DNA of 64,000 nt, from NCBI GenBank assembly GCA_030323885.1, contig CM059186.1, positions 150,510,407-150,574,406 of the forward strand, given 5' to 3'. How positions within the stretch are numbered: position 1 is the first letter of the stretch; each line of letters starts with the position of its first letter. The notes beneath the pieces were generated by a model. It was not told where the DNA came from. It did not search any database and was given only the letters and a program-made list of their open reading frames with translations. The position numbers were made by a program, and so were the translations under genes. This document shows positions 30,601-44,894 of the stretch, in pieces. The stretch comes from Branchipolynoe longqiensis (taxonomy: Eukaryota; Annelida; Polychaeta; Phyllodocida; Polynoidae).

Positions 30601-33600
30601 ACAACCTACTACAGATGCACAATCCATTATCTGAAATCCTTGGTGCTATTTTTGTTTCGGAATTCAACATTTCTTTGGATTTCAGAATAAAGGTAGTATA
30701 CAGTGGAAATATAACGTGTACATGTTACCCTTTTATTTATACTCGTATAATGCGTTATACATCACATACTGCAGTGAAAATGTATGAATACTCACTCTAA
30801 GTGGGATAAATAAAGACTAAAAATACTCTTGCAGTTTATTTATAGAGTAATATGCTAATACATGAAAAAGTGGGATAATTATAAACCATAAATATTCTGG
30901 TTTATTTTGTTTGCAACAAAACCATTTGATCTATACAGCTTCAAATGAACTGCAATCAAACACATCAATATTTATCCAAAGAAACATGAATATTCACTCT
31001 AGGTGGGATAAATAAAGATTATAAATAGCATTACAGATTGTTGAAATGATGTACGAAAAAAACTTCGGTTTTCAGAGTTTTTCAGATTTCAGAATTTTAG
31101 ATAAGGGATAGTGTACAATAATAATACAATTTTCGTTAAAAATTTATTTCCAGATGAAATGGGCCAATTGAGCTAATTAACCGCCACACGTGAGAAAAAT
31201 CCGTTTGTTTGTTGTTTTACGTCCTAGCATCATCTAAGGTCATATCAGGATTGATACTGACTTGTGACAGTGCACACTCATGGCAACTTTATAGTGCTGC
31301 CTGAAATGGAGAGCAGACTGCTGGCACCATGACCCGATATCCCGCACAGTCATACTAATCGGGTACTGTGCTAACCAGTCCTTATCCTATCCTATTAATG
31401 TCAAGCACCAGGCTAGGTAGTAAACAAGTATCAATTTTGTAAGTCATTGGCGTGACTCGGCTGGGATTCAAAGTCCCAACCTTCCACATGGGAACCCAGT
31501 ACTCTGCCTATTCAGCCACCGTATCCGGTGATAGGTTGTCTCCTATGAACCAAAGCGCATTTAGTTGGATTACTTCATGGGGGAGCCCATTGTTCTGGGA
31601 AATAGGTATAAGCGACTGGTGGTGAGCTACCTCTCTGGAGAGGGCTTGGATCTCGGTGGTGAGGTGAATGCACTGCTCCTTGGTGGCGAGCAGCTCGTTT
31701 TCAGCCTCCACTAGGCGGCGCCGCAGATCCTTCAGCTCGGTACTACACCGGTGCTCCTCCTAAGGACACACGAGCAGGTAAGGATTAACAAGCTGGATTG
31801 ATTGATTGGTGGTTTCTTTACACCATCTCGGCAGCATAGGCCATATTCACGACGAGAATTGCTTATTATTCAACCATCACTTTTACATTGACTGTAAAAG
31901 CATACAAGCAATTATGTGTCAATAGACAGTTATGAATTAAAAAAGTTCACAATTATATAATTTGAGGCACAGGTAAATAACATTTTAGATAAACACTAAA
32001 GGTTTTTTGGTTATTAATTGATCAAATTGGTTTAATAGACTATATGAGGTGGTACAGACCAGCGGTCCTCAAAAAGGCTCAAATGTTTTCTTGTTTTACT
32101 AGGCACCATGCATGCACACGAGCAGGGAGGGTTAACAAACTGGTTTATGGTAAACCTACCTAATTAACACGTGGTGCTCACACATACCTGCCATTATAAC
32201 CGGCTGTGGTGTCCACACATTTGACCCATCCTTTTAACATGGCCACCATACCTGCTATTTTAACATGTTGTGCTGCTCACACTTGACACCGGCCATTTTA
32301 ATATGTTGCAGTGCTCACACATTAGACCCACCCTTTGAACACACTGATATGCTCACCATAACTGCACTTTTAACATGTTGCAGTGCTCACACACTATAAC
32401 TGCTATTTTAATATGTTGCTGTGCTCACATATTAAACTTATCTTTTCAAAATACTGATGTGCTTACACATTAGATCAACCTTTTTAACACATTGCGGTGC
32501 TCACACAATAAGACCACCTTTGTAACATACTAATGTGCTCACACATTACACCTGCAGTTTTAACATGTTGCGGTGCCCACAGATTAAACCTCACCCTTTA
32601 ACAATACTAATGTGCTCACACAGTCTACCCGCAGTTTTAACATGTTGTCCCTTTTAGCAAATCGACCCGCTCAAGTCAGCCCTCTCTCGAACCCATTAAC
32701 AAGTAGTGAGCCTCACGTGGAGCTTATCCCTCTGGAGTTGATCCAACTCGACCTTTGACCTCTTGAGCTCGTTGAGGGCGGCGTTGCGTTCCACATTGGC
32801 GTGTGTCATAGACATCTTCATGCTGTCCGTAGCCTGCGAGAAGTGATCAGGTTAAACATTTTTTTTTTTTAAAGTTGTTGCTGATTTATTTGTGGTCTTT
32901 GAGTTTCTCTTAATACCTAAGGTAATGCAATGCCATCAGCACTTGAAAAATTGATCTTACTAGCCATGAATGCCGATCACAGCGGTCGCTGAAGACGAGT
33001 ACTACAATACATTGCTTGTGTTGCTAAATATATTCATGAATGACCATTCATACAATGCACAGACAATCGAAACCGTAGAAACAAAACACAGCAAAAACAG
33101 GTGAAAACTAAGAATGGTACTAATCACAAGTGTGTCATATTACAAGCGGGAACCGGACCATAGTAACTGTGTCTTAACCCATATTAAAAGAATTATTACG
33201 TGTGGTAGCCATGCCTGAGTACCTTGTTGTAGTCCATGTCGAAGGAACACAGCTCCCCTCGGGCAGCCTCCACCTCGGCCATCAGCGACACCTTCTCACG
33301 CGTCGTCTTGTCCAGCTGCATCTCAGCCGCCACGAGGCGCTCGGTCATCTCCTTGAGCTGCTCACCAGGGTCAACATGTCAAGACAAGGGTCAGCACAGC
33401 ACAGCTTTTTGTTTGTTTGTTCATTCGTTGATTAAGCAGGGGAAATTTAATTTCAATCACAGCCAATTGGTCTTCCCCATTCAACTGCTCCTTACCATAT
33501 CCTAGTAATGCCGAACGCCAGCCTATGTAGCGACAAGTATCAATTTGTAAGTCGTTGGCAAATTTTTAAGTCATTGGCTCATTAAGTCATTGACTGAACT

Positions 33601-36600
33601 AGTGTTCGAAAATGACGGTTTTAATTCCATGATCTACTGAAAATGGGAAGCGGGCACTCAACTTTAAAGGCTCACTCAAGATTACATAACACAGATTCCA
33701 ATGGGGACCTTTCATGAGCCATTTCTCTTGCTATACACTTGGTGGCAGCACCCATTCCCAGTCCAAGTTGGCCATCATGGCTGGATAGAAGGGTGTAGGT
33801 GTGTGTGTGTGTGGTGGGGATGGTGGTATGTGTGTGGTGGGGGTGTAGGTGTGTGGTGGGGGTGTAGGTGTGTGGTGGGGGTGTAGGGGTGGTGAGCGTT
33901 TAGGTGTGTGGTGGGGGTTTAGGGATGTGGTGGGGGCTATTTACCACACCCCCTATTTACCACACACACCCACCACACACACCAAAATCCTCATCACACC
34001 TTTACACCTACACCACACAAACACACGCCCCCGACCACACACCCACCATACACCCCAACCACACCCACACCACCATACACACTCAACACACACTCCGACA
34101 CCCCAACCACACACCCCTAAATAACCTCATCCCCCACCTTAAACACCAAAATCCTCACCACACCCCTACACCTCCACCACCCCCCCCCCCTCAACCCCCA
34201 CCACACAAACATACACCCCTACCATACACCCACAATACACACATCAACCTAACTACACCCCCTCAACCCCCTCTTATTTACACACACTTGATAGTAGAAG
34301 GAAATGCTACTATCCAACCGCAGCATTACTGAGACCGGCATGGTGCACCATCTGACGAGAGACTGCAAACTGAAAGGTCCCCATTGCCACCAAGCAGGGA
34401 TTGATGTGATCTCGGAAAAAGAAAGAAAGAAAGAAGGAAAGAACAAAAGAAAGCGGAAGTCGGCACCGATTAAATTAGATAAAACAGCACTTCCTGTATC
34501 ACGGGGTATGTGTGTGTATTCACCCTCCCCCCACCTTCCACTGAGACGCAGGTCACATCTTCAGTCCATCCTGAGGGACCAGTGGAACTCGGAATACCTG
34601 TATCCACGTTCAATGTACATATAAAGTCAAGTCAACTTGAAACAAAGAACACCATTAACCGCAAAAACTACACTTTTGTGTAAATTCTTGCTGATGTCGG
34701 CAACAGCTGGAAGAGCAGTGCCCTAGCACTGAAAAAAGACCAATTCAGAGAAATAAAAATGCTACCCCCAAACAAAATGCATATGAAGTATTACAAAAGC
34801 AATGGATGTTCACACAATATTTTTTAAATATTAATGCATGACCTATTTTTCCAGGGGGATTCATGTTACCAGAAACATGTGCTTTTACTTTAACCTATTC
34901 CATACCTTATTGTTTAGTTGCTTTTCTTTGACCTATTCATGGTCCATACACATGTGAAGATATGGAATTCAAGGCTATTTCAAGGCTGTTTCTGATAGGA
35001 ATTCAAGACTATTTACATTTTGATTTCAGAGAAAAACACCAATTGCGATTTCAGACTAGTTTAGATCAGTGAGGACAGATCAATGGAATTCAAGGCTTTT
35101 CAAGACTAATTACCCAAAATAGGGTAAATTCAAAGCTTTTCAAGACCTTGAAATGGAGCAAATGAAGACTTTCCAGGGCTGTACGGACCGGACCATGTCT
35201 ATTTCACACCTTACTATTAAGTTGCTTTTCTTTGGCCTAATGCATACCTTATTGTTGAGTTGCTTTTCTTTGGCCTATGGCATACCTTATTGTTGAGCTG
35301 CTTTTCTTTGGCCTATTACGTACCTTATTGTTGAGTTGCTTTTCATTGGCCTTTTGCATACCTTATTGTTGAGTTGCTTTTCTTTGGCCTATTGCATACA
35401 TTATTGTTGAGCTGCTTTTCTTTGGCCTATTACAAACCTTATTGTTAAGTTGCTTTTCTTTGGCCTATTGCACACCTTATTGTTGAGTTGCTTTTCTTTG
35501 GCCTATTGCATACCTTATTGTTGGGTTACTTTTCTTTGGCCTATTGCATACCTTATTGTTGAGCTGCTTTTCTTTGACCTATCCCTTACCGTACTGTTGA
35601 GTTGCCTTTCTTTGGCCTATTGCATACCTTATTGTTGAGTTCGTTGCGCTCAACCTTGGTCTCCAGGCGCACTGCCTCGCGCTCAGCCACCATCTTTAGC
35701 TGCATCTCCTCCACATGCTCCTCCATGCGCTTCCTCATATTGAGCAGCTCGTCCTTGAGCTGCTCCCGCTGCACCAGGGCCTGTACAGGAATGCACATCG
35801 AGCACGGCGTTAAAAGCTGCATGGTCCGATGAAAGCACCATTTTTTCAATCCGCAAACACTCACCTGGATTTGACCCTCCATATCCAACTTAGTTAGGTA
35901 TGAAAATGGGAAATATTGCGCCTGGAATTGGATTCGAACCCACAATTCTTGCCATTCTGGGGCTAGCGTGCTAACTATTACACTACCTAGGCTCCCTGCT
36001 GCAATCACCCTATCCACGCCTACCTGTTATACTCCGTAAGATGCAGCACTGTACCAGTGGCGCCATCTCGGCCCACCTCTCGTCCCCCGGATGTTGACCA
36101 GTGTCAGTGGCACTGGAGGATTTTTTCAATTTTTTTTTTCAATTCTTCTATATATAATATACATATTTGTACAAAATATATACATCGATGTATATAATGG
36201 CAATTGTCAATATACATAAAAATATATTTGTTATTCTTTTCCCCACATATTCATATATACATACGTACATACGCCTAATGTCTGTAGATGCTGCTAGGAC
36301 GTAAAACAACAAACAAACAAAACAAGACACACACACAGGGGTAGGGAATCTTACATCTTTGTGGTGCGCACCACCTGACGATATGAAATACTGAAACCAC
36401 AGTGACTAACTGCTTCAGCTGCACCAGTGGCTCCTGTCACGAAGAAGGCTATAAATAGTGCACAGGCAAACCACAATAACTGCCTGTTGCTCGACCATGC
36501 GTGACACACCGCGCCCCACGCAAACAAAAACAAGACTCACGGACAATCGGAAAATGGAGAAAAATGTCTGAACCGCGCTGGTGCTAAGCCATGGTATAGA

Positions 36601-39600
36601 ACAATAGATACAAAATTGCTATAGTCCCCCCCCCCCCCCCCCACTGGGTGGCGGCACACCTGAATAAGATCTACATGGCAAGAGTCCTCTCCATTTTATT
36701 TCGCCCATAGCTCAATTGTAGTATTTGGTGTGTTTTTCTTAGCAACGAAAAATAAGAAAGGAAATAATAAATAATCATGACAGTATAACCTCATTCAGTA
36801 ATGAGAAATGCAATGAAAATTCAATAAAAGAAGAAAAAGAAATAAAAGATTGTTCGCCCTGACCTAGCATCAACAACAAAAAGATGTCTGACTCTGGTCT
36901 AGCAACAACAAGATTTCTGACCAAAGAGCTTTTAAAAAAGACTCGTTGGATGTGACCTAACAAACAACAAAAAGCTTAGTTACTGACCTAACAACAAAAA
37001 TCTTACTGGCACTGACTTAACAACAAATCTGCTGACATTGACATGATGACAAAAGGCTATCATTTCTTAATAAATAAATATATAAATAAATACACTAACA
37101 AAAAAAGCCCACCCCAAAACAGCTTAGTGTCGCTGATCTAACAACAACAGATATCTTGCTGTCACGACCTTAGCAACAACAAGACATCTTGCTGTCACTA
37201 CCTTAGCAACAGTAACATTTTGCCGTCATGACCTTAACAATAACAGGCATTTTGTTGTCATTGTCTTAACAGGCATCTTGCTGACACTGCCTTAACAACA
37301 ACAGACATCTTTTTGACACTGCCTTAACAGCAACAGGCATCTTGCTGACACTGCCTTAACAACAACAGACATCTTTTTGACACTGCCGTAACAGCAACAG
37401 GCATCTTGCTGACACTGCCTTAACAGCAACAGACATCTTTTTGACACTGCCTTAACAGCAACAGGCATCTTTCTGACACTGCCTTAACAACAACAGACAT
37501 CTTTTTGACACTGCCTTAACAGCAACAGGCATCTTGCTGACACTGCCTTAACAACAACAGACATCTTTTGACACTGCCTTAACAGCAACAGGCATCTTGC
37601 TGACACTGCCTTAACAACAACAGACATCTTTTTGACACTGCCTTAACAGCAACAGGCATCTTGCTGACACTGCCTTAACAACAACAGACATCTTTTTGAC
37701 ACTGCCTTAACAGCAACAGGCATCTTGCTGACACTGCCTTAACAACAACAGACATCTTTTTGACACTGCCTTAACAGCAACAGGCATCTTGCTGACACTG
37801 CCTTAACAGCAACAGACATCTTTTTGACACTGCCTTAACAGCAACAGGCATCTTGCTGACACTGCCTTAACAGCAACATACATCTTTTTGACACTGCCTT
37901 AACAGCAACAGGCATCTTGCTGACACTGCCTTAACAACAGACATCTTTTTGACACTGCCTTAACAGCAACAGGCATCTTTCTGACACTGCCTTAACAACA
38001 ACAGACATCTTTTTGACACTGCCTTAACAGCAACAGGCATCTTGCTGACACTGCCTTAACAACAACATACATCTTTCTGACACTGGGGACACTGCCTTAA
38101 CAACAACAGGCGTCTTGCTGACACTGCCCTGACAGCTTGCCTTGACTGACCTGCGTCTGCTCCAGCTGGGCCTGCTCCACCATTTGCACCGACTTGTTGA
38201 CCTGCATGTACGAGTCCTCCTCCCGCTGTCGCATTTCCTGCAGGGTCGTCTTCATGGAGGTCAGCTGGTTCATGAGGTCATCCCGCTCCCTACACACGTG
38301 ATCGTAGATGCGGGTCACACAGCGCCAAATTGGATGGTTAGCTCTAAACTTACAATAAAAGCTTTCTAGCGGCATTGCGCACAGCCTGAATGGCTTAGTC
38401 AAACCGTATTTATAGTATACAGGTCCAAAGTATCTTATCCGAAATCCTTGAGGCCAGTTGCATTTCGGAATTCAGAATTTTGTTATTCCAGAATAAGAGT
38501 ATTTATCAAACATTAATACTGTAGTTAAAACATATGAATATTTACATTATGTGAGATAAATAAATGTAACTTAAACATATACAGTTTCAAATAAACCATA
38601 ATCAAACACATTAATATTTCTCCAGAAAAATGTATGAATATTCAGACTAGGTGGGATAAATAAAACCCATAAATAATATTGCAGTTTATGTATATACTGT
38701 TCAGAGGGGGAAAAACCTTTGTTTTTCGGAACTTTTCATATTTAAGAATTTCAGATAATGGATCATGGACCTGTATATTCAAGGCACTTGATATGGACTA
38801 GACTAGGATCGTCAGTGCTGTACTCTGAGAAATGCTCTCACCCCTCAGTAGAGAGGGTGGAAGTGTTCCATGAGAAAGAAAGGGGGAAATTGATAGCAAA
38901 GTACTCGATAGCAGGCACAATAATGATAGCAGAATACTCTCTCCAAGCAGAGTCTGTATTGATTGGTCATAGACATGGTGCAAAGATCACGCTTGGAGAC
39001 TACTATGAAATTGGACTTCTGGTAATATTTTGACGATTCCCTAACAGTGCTAAGCCTATGAAAGACTTTCCATATTTTTGTTCGGAAATTGACTCCTTGA
39101 ATAGAGGCCACTGACCGACCAATGATAGCCGTTAAACCACCAATTGCCATAATATATTCTTGACATTTTGTGCTTGGAGACCATATACCAAATCATCCAC
39201 ATATACATATATATCATTGAATGTGGGAATCTATCCAAATCCATTAAAAAAATTGCAGAAATCGTGGCGATCTGGCATGCCTGCTAGTACCATTTAGGTG
39301 GCACAGACAATACATATATTTTCGATGAAATATAAATGGTCACCTTGTGATGCGTTCCATACTGGACTTTTGGGTAGCCAGCGTTGATACTGTGACAGCC
39401 TCGTTTTCGGAACATCGGATGCACAGCCCGAAAGCAAGCCCTGGTGAGCCGGCACTGCCTAGACCCACTGCGCCCAGTGACTCAGACATACGCACTTTGG
39501 CTCGCATTACCTCCAGCTCACCCTCAGCCTGGGTAGCCTCTTCCCTGAAACAACACAATAGGGTAATGTAGCGCATAAACAACTTGAAACAGCACATCTC

Positions 39601-42600
39601 ATCCAGCCACTGAAGTGTAGCAACATTGAGCAGGAATGTCGGCTAGGTCTGCAGTCGCAAATTAGGTGGAAAATCGATTTTAAATGGTAATAAACGGAAT
39701 GTCTTGATTTGGGAGAGGTCTTGTTTGTATATTGTCTCTGTCAATAAGAACAAAATGAGAACCACAAGAGAATGATCAGAAAGAGTGAGAAGCTGTTGCA
39801 AGCTAACCACAGTCTTTTAATTCAGTGTGCTTATCCAATGGGTAAAGCGCCTGCTTCATGTGTGGCAGGTCATCGGTTCGATAAATGACCATATCAAACA
39901 AAAGTTGTGTGCTTAGTATTACTAAGATAGGACACGGGCTGCTTATCTCGGTGTCAAGGTACTGTGATTGAGTGGGATATTATGCCTTTTGCATGACTTT
40001 GCCGAGGATTGAACCTATGACCTTCCATCGTATGGGAAGCAGACATCCTATCCACTAGGTTGATGGTGGTATTATGAACACATAGATTCATGATCAAGGA
40101 AGTGTCTGCCACAGCGCTAGTACCTTGGTTGGAAGAAGAATACAGGCACACTGACTTACCGGGCATGTGTGAGCTGAGCTTCGAGTCGCTTTGCCTTAGC
40201 TGTGTGCAATGTTGTGATCCGCTCCTGGAGATCAAACAGCAAAGGGATATTCACATCAGAAATCAAACAGAAAATGGATAATCACATCAGAAGGTTAGAC
40301 AGAAAAGGGATAATCACATCAGAATGTCAGATTACAAAGGAATAATCACATCAGAAGGTCAAACAGAAAATGGATAATCACATCAGAAGGTCAGATGGAA
40401 AAGGAATAATCATATCAGAAGATCAAACAGAAAAAGGGATAACCACATTAGGTCATATAGAAAAGGGATAAACACAAATTGGATACTCATATCAGAAGGT
40501 CAAACAGAAAAATGGGCCAATCATATGTGGTCAAGCAGAAAATGGATAACCATATCAGAAGGTCAGACAGAAAATGGATAATCACATCAGGTCAAAAAGA
40601 AAAGGGATAACCACATCAGATGGTCAAACAGAAAAGGGATTATCATATCAGGTCAAACAGAAAATTTTGTGTTACTGCAAAACCTCTATGGCAAGCGTCA
40701 GCTCATATGGATTCTTGGTTTGGGTTTTGTCCTAGCAACATTTAAGGTCATATCAGGACAGTGCACAATCATGGTGACTGTATCGTGCTGCCCCACTGGG
40801 AGACCAGACCACTGATATCATGACCCAATCTCCCGCATGGTCTCATTATCTTGATACTGAACAAACCAGTCCATGCCCAATCTAAGTAATGTAGGCTAGG
40901 TAGTGACAAGTCGCAACCATACTATAAAAATGTTATATCTGACAAATGGTGATTTCGATATAATGAGGACTGAAGCTGTGTAACTGCATGATAGAAAAGC
41001 AGATAGAACAATACTATTTTTAATATATCTCAGTGAAAAATACCAGTTGAGAAACAGTTGTGTAACTGCATGATAGCCTTTTGTAGATAGAACATTTTAT
41101 ATCCATAACACCAATTGGTCACTTTGTCAGATAGAACCTTTTTATAGTAAGGTCACAAATTATCAATTTTGTAGGTCGTTGGTTTGACTCGATAGGGGCA
41201 ATTTTGACAAGAAAAATAGTGCATTTTCTACTCACCAGGTGGCACTAAGACCGACCCAGTAATCCTTTGTAAGCATGAAGCTCCAAATGTAGTTAGTTGG
41301 TTGTTGGAATTTTACGTCCTGGTAAGATCTAAGGTCATATCAGAGCGGGTACCGACTTGTGACAGTGTGCATTCACGGCGACTTTAAAGTGCTGCCCCAC
41401 TGGGAAATCAGGCCACCGGCACCATGACCTGATATCACACCCAGTCATATTATCCCGACACTGAGCTAACCAGTCCTTGCCCTATTAACCAAGCACCAAA
41501 CAAGGAAGCAACAAGTATCAATTTTGTAAGTCATTGGTTTGACTCGACTGGGAATCGAATCCAGTATGTAGGATCAAATATAGATAAGTGTTTTGGTTTA
41601 GAAAATTGAACGATTTCATCGGACTCTGCAGCTTTAAATGAAAACTTAGTACTAGCTTCCAGAATTGACCCACAACCCGACTTTAAGCCCGTGTGCATGC
41701 TCTGCAGAAAATGTCTATGAAGAGTAGTAGATACATATAGTGCTACTCTAGTTACCTTTCAATTATATATCGCACTACAAATCTTAGGAATGAAAGTCGC
41801 CTCTGACATAAAAAAAAGAAGGAAGGACAAAATCTGACTTCCCGTCAATTTCCTCGCAATTCAGTGGCAGTGCTAAGCTATTGAAGGAAGCCACCTGAGT
41901 TTAAATTTAAACTTTTTATTATTTTTTTATTTTTTGGTTAACAATCAAAATTGCGGAAATTAATAATAAAAAGCCCGTGGAGATCCGTCATCTCCGAAAC
42001 CTATGGTTTGTGCTGTGGTACGACGTACTCACCAGTTCCCTCTGCCACTTTCCGTAGTCCTGAACCGTCATGGAGCGATCAGGGGTCGCGCCGCCGGTAG
42101 GCCCTGATTGGCTAGGAGGGACCATGTGACTTTGTAGCTGCAAAAACAAGTAAACACCAACATTGTAAGAGGTGCGGTAATTACTCCCGCAGCACCTACT
42201 CGTGGGAAGGGCTTTTAAAAAAGCTTATAGAAAAAAGTGTTCAAAGGCTGGAATATGGACATAGCCACATGAATACTTCGTGTATTATGTACGTGTAGCA
42301 GGGTCTAGTGCTATAGTGTGTTTCACCCTAACTCTAGCATGGCCAGGGAGTCTCACTAGTGGCGCTTTGTGCACTAACAATGGTAACTCGGAAGTTATGT
42401 ATTGTAATAATAATATAATAGCAATAATAATAATAATAATCATAGTGCAACTTTAATAGGGCGCCCAGAAGTTGACTCGAGGATGCGTGTGTCGTAACAC
42501 TGGTATCTCAGCAGTGACTTAGCATGGAACCCCTTCCTTTCATAGGAAGGGGTTCCATGTTTCCATAATTGATTGTCTGCTTTTACATGTAAAAGCGATG

Positions 42601-43939
42601 GTTTGAAAAAAAAAAAATTCTCGCCGTGAATATGGCCTATGCTGCCGACACGGCGTAAAGCAACCACCAATCAATCAATTCATAGGTCCACCACATTCCA
42701 CCTAAGTTTACCTTTTTGTTGTTGTTGTTTTGTGTGTGTTTTAAAAATATAGTTTTTGTTGGTGTTTTTTCTTGTTGTTGTTGTTGGTTGTTTTCTTTGG
42801 GGCGGGGGCGGGGCGGGGCGGGGTGTCTGACTCACGGCTGTGCGCCGTAACACTGGCGTCTCAGAACTGACTTATCATGGAACCCCTTTCATTTTGCAGG
42901 TCCATCACATTCCCCGCCCACTCAACCCATTTTGGGGGGGGGGGGGGGTTGACTCAGGGCTATGTGTGCAGTAACGGTGGTATCTCAGAACTGACTTATC
43001 ATGGAACCTCCTTCTCTTCTTGCAGGTTCACCACATTCCCCGTTCGCTCACCCCTGGCACGCTGACATCACTCTGCACGATCTCCTCGACGACGCTCCTC
43101 TTGAGTTCTTCGTGCAGAAGCTTGTTCTCATCCACCACGCCCTTCACCTTGGCCTTCAACTCCTGGAGCTCACTCTGTGAAATAAATCAAAATGATTATC
43201 AACCAAAAATTTAAAAAAACCATAGCATCCATGAGGATTGCCTCATGGAATCAAAATGGTGGCCCATCATCGGAGCAACACCAAATAAATTAAAGCTGCA
43301 TATTCCGATGAAGCATCAGTTTTTCAAAACCAAAACATTGACATTTAGGGAGATCTCCCGCCAAATCGGGAAACTTAACACCTGCGAGACACATACCTTA
43401 CAGTAGCGGTTCTCAGCCTCCATCTGCTGCATGAGGACTGACTGGTTCTGGAGGAGCCTCACCGTCTCCTCCGGGCTTGGCAGCTCTCCCCGGAGCGGCA
43501 GGGGCAGTGACCGACCCATCACACTGGTGTCGTGGTCGGTTAAGCCATAGCTTCCCGCCTGGAACCAGCAAGCAGCATAAGACATCAGCTAACTCACAAA
43601 GTCACATTGCCAACAAGATGGCCACAACCAGATCATACACACACAAATAGCAGCCCCCCCCCCCCCAGATATTTCAAGCAAACAAGTTTAAGGCCCTTTT
43701 AAAGGGCCATTTTAAGTAAGAAAAAAGTCAATTGTCAAGACCATGTCCCCTCGCAATTAAATTTGTTAAAACTTTTACCCGTTTGATATACTTAACATTT
43801 GTGCTAAACTAATTAATCAAACACATTCAACGTGAACTGTTGATTGAAGATGACTGCTAACTGAAGATGACTGAAATATAATGAAGGACATGTATACATA
43901 TATATATATGTATATGTATGTATGTACCTATGTATGTAA

Positions 43940-43970
<31 letters not shown>

Positions 43971-44850
43971 TGTATGTATGTATGTATGTATGTATGTATG
44001 TATGTATGTATGTATGTATGTATGTATGTATGTTGTTTTTTGTGGTTTTTTTTTTAAATTGAGGCTGTATTTATACTGTCCATAGCATGTAAGCCCAGGT
44101 ACCTAGGCTTGTTTTCAATGCTGGCCAGCTGTAGTGTTGGTGTTGTCTTACCAAGCAGTAGCTGCTGATAAGTTATTTGATTGTCTGCATTTCAGTAGCA
44201 GATAGATAGTCTGTTGGTATGTTTCGTAGTCTATGTTAGTTTTTTTGGGGGCCCTCTTGGCATTGTATTTTTGTTCTATTCTTATTACTATGTTAGTTGT
44301 TTTCTTAAGGTTCTATGTTAGTGTTTTGGGGTTTTATGTATGTATGTATGTATGTATGTATGTATGTATGTATGTATGTATGTATGTATGTATGTATGTG
44401 TGTATGTATGTATGTATGTATGTGTGTGTATGTATGTATGTATGTATGTATGTATGTATGTATGTATGTATGTTTGTATGTATGTGTATATAAAATGATG
44501 TTCTGGAGGGCTAAAGATAAAAACGCCCATCTATAACCACACGCCATCTGGGTTCTGCGTGTCTAATGACTGGCGCGCAGCAATTACGTCATCAGAGCGG
44601 TATTAATTCGCGCTATGTGACCTTCTCCCCTCAGGCGTGAATCCACGCCTGGTGTTCACGCCTGGTGGACCTGCTGGTGGAGGTGACAAGGTTAGCTGAT
44701 CACCACCATGCACACCCATGTGTACCTCAAGTCAAATCCCACTTCCCCTCTATCACCCAACTTATATATATGTTATATATATATATATATATATATATAT
44801 AACATATATTAATATTATATAAATTATATATATATATTATATACATAATG

Positions 44851-44894
<44 letters not shown>

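Noticed and set aside
36855..40668. Arrays with 32-bp periodic units that resemble CRISPR repeats
   Set aside because: Units are contiguous with no unique spacers, and the locus is an intron of an animal gene; these are minisatellites.
44233..44547. Tyr/Val/Cys/Met-rich and Ile/His/Thr-rich frames
   Set aside because: Translations of the (TATG)n microsatellite.
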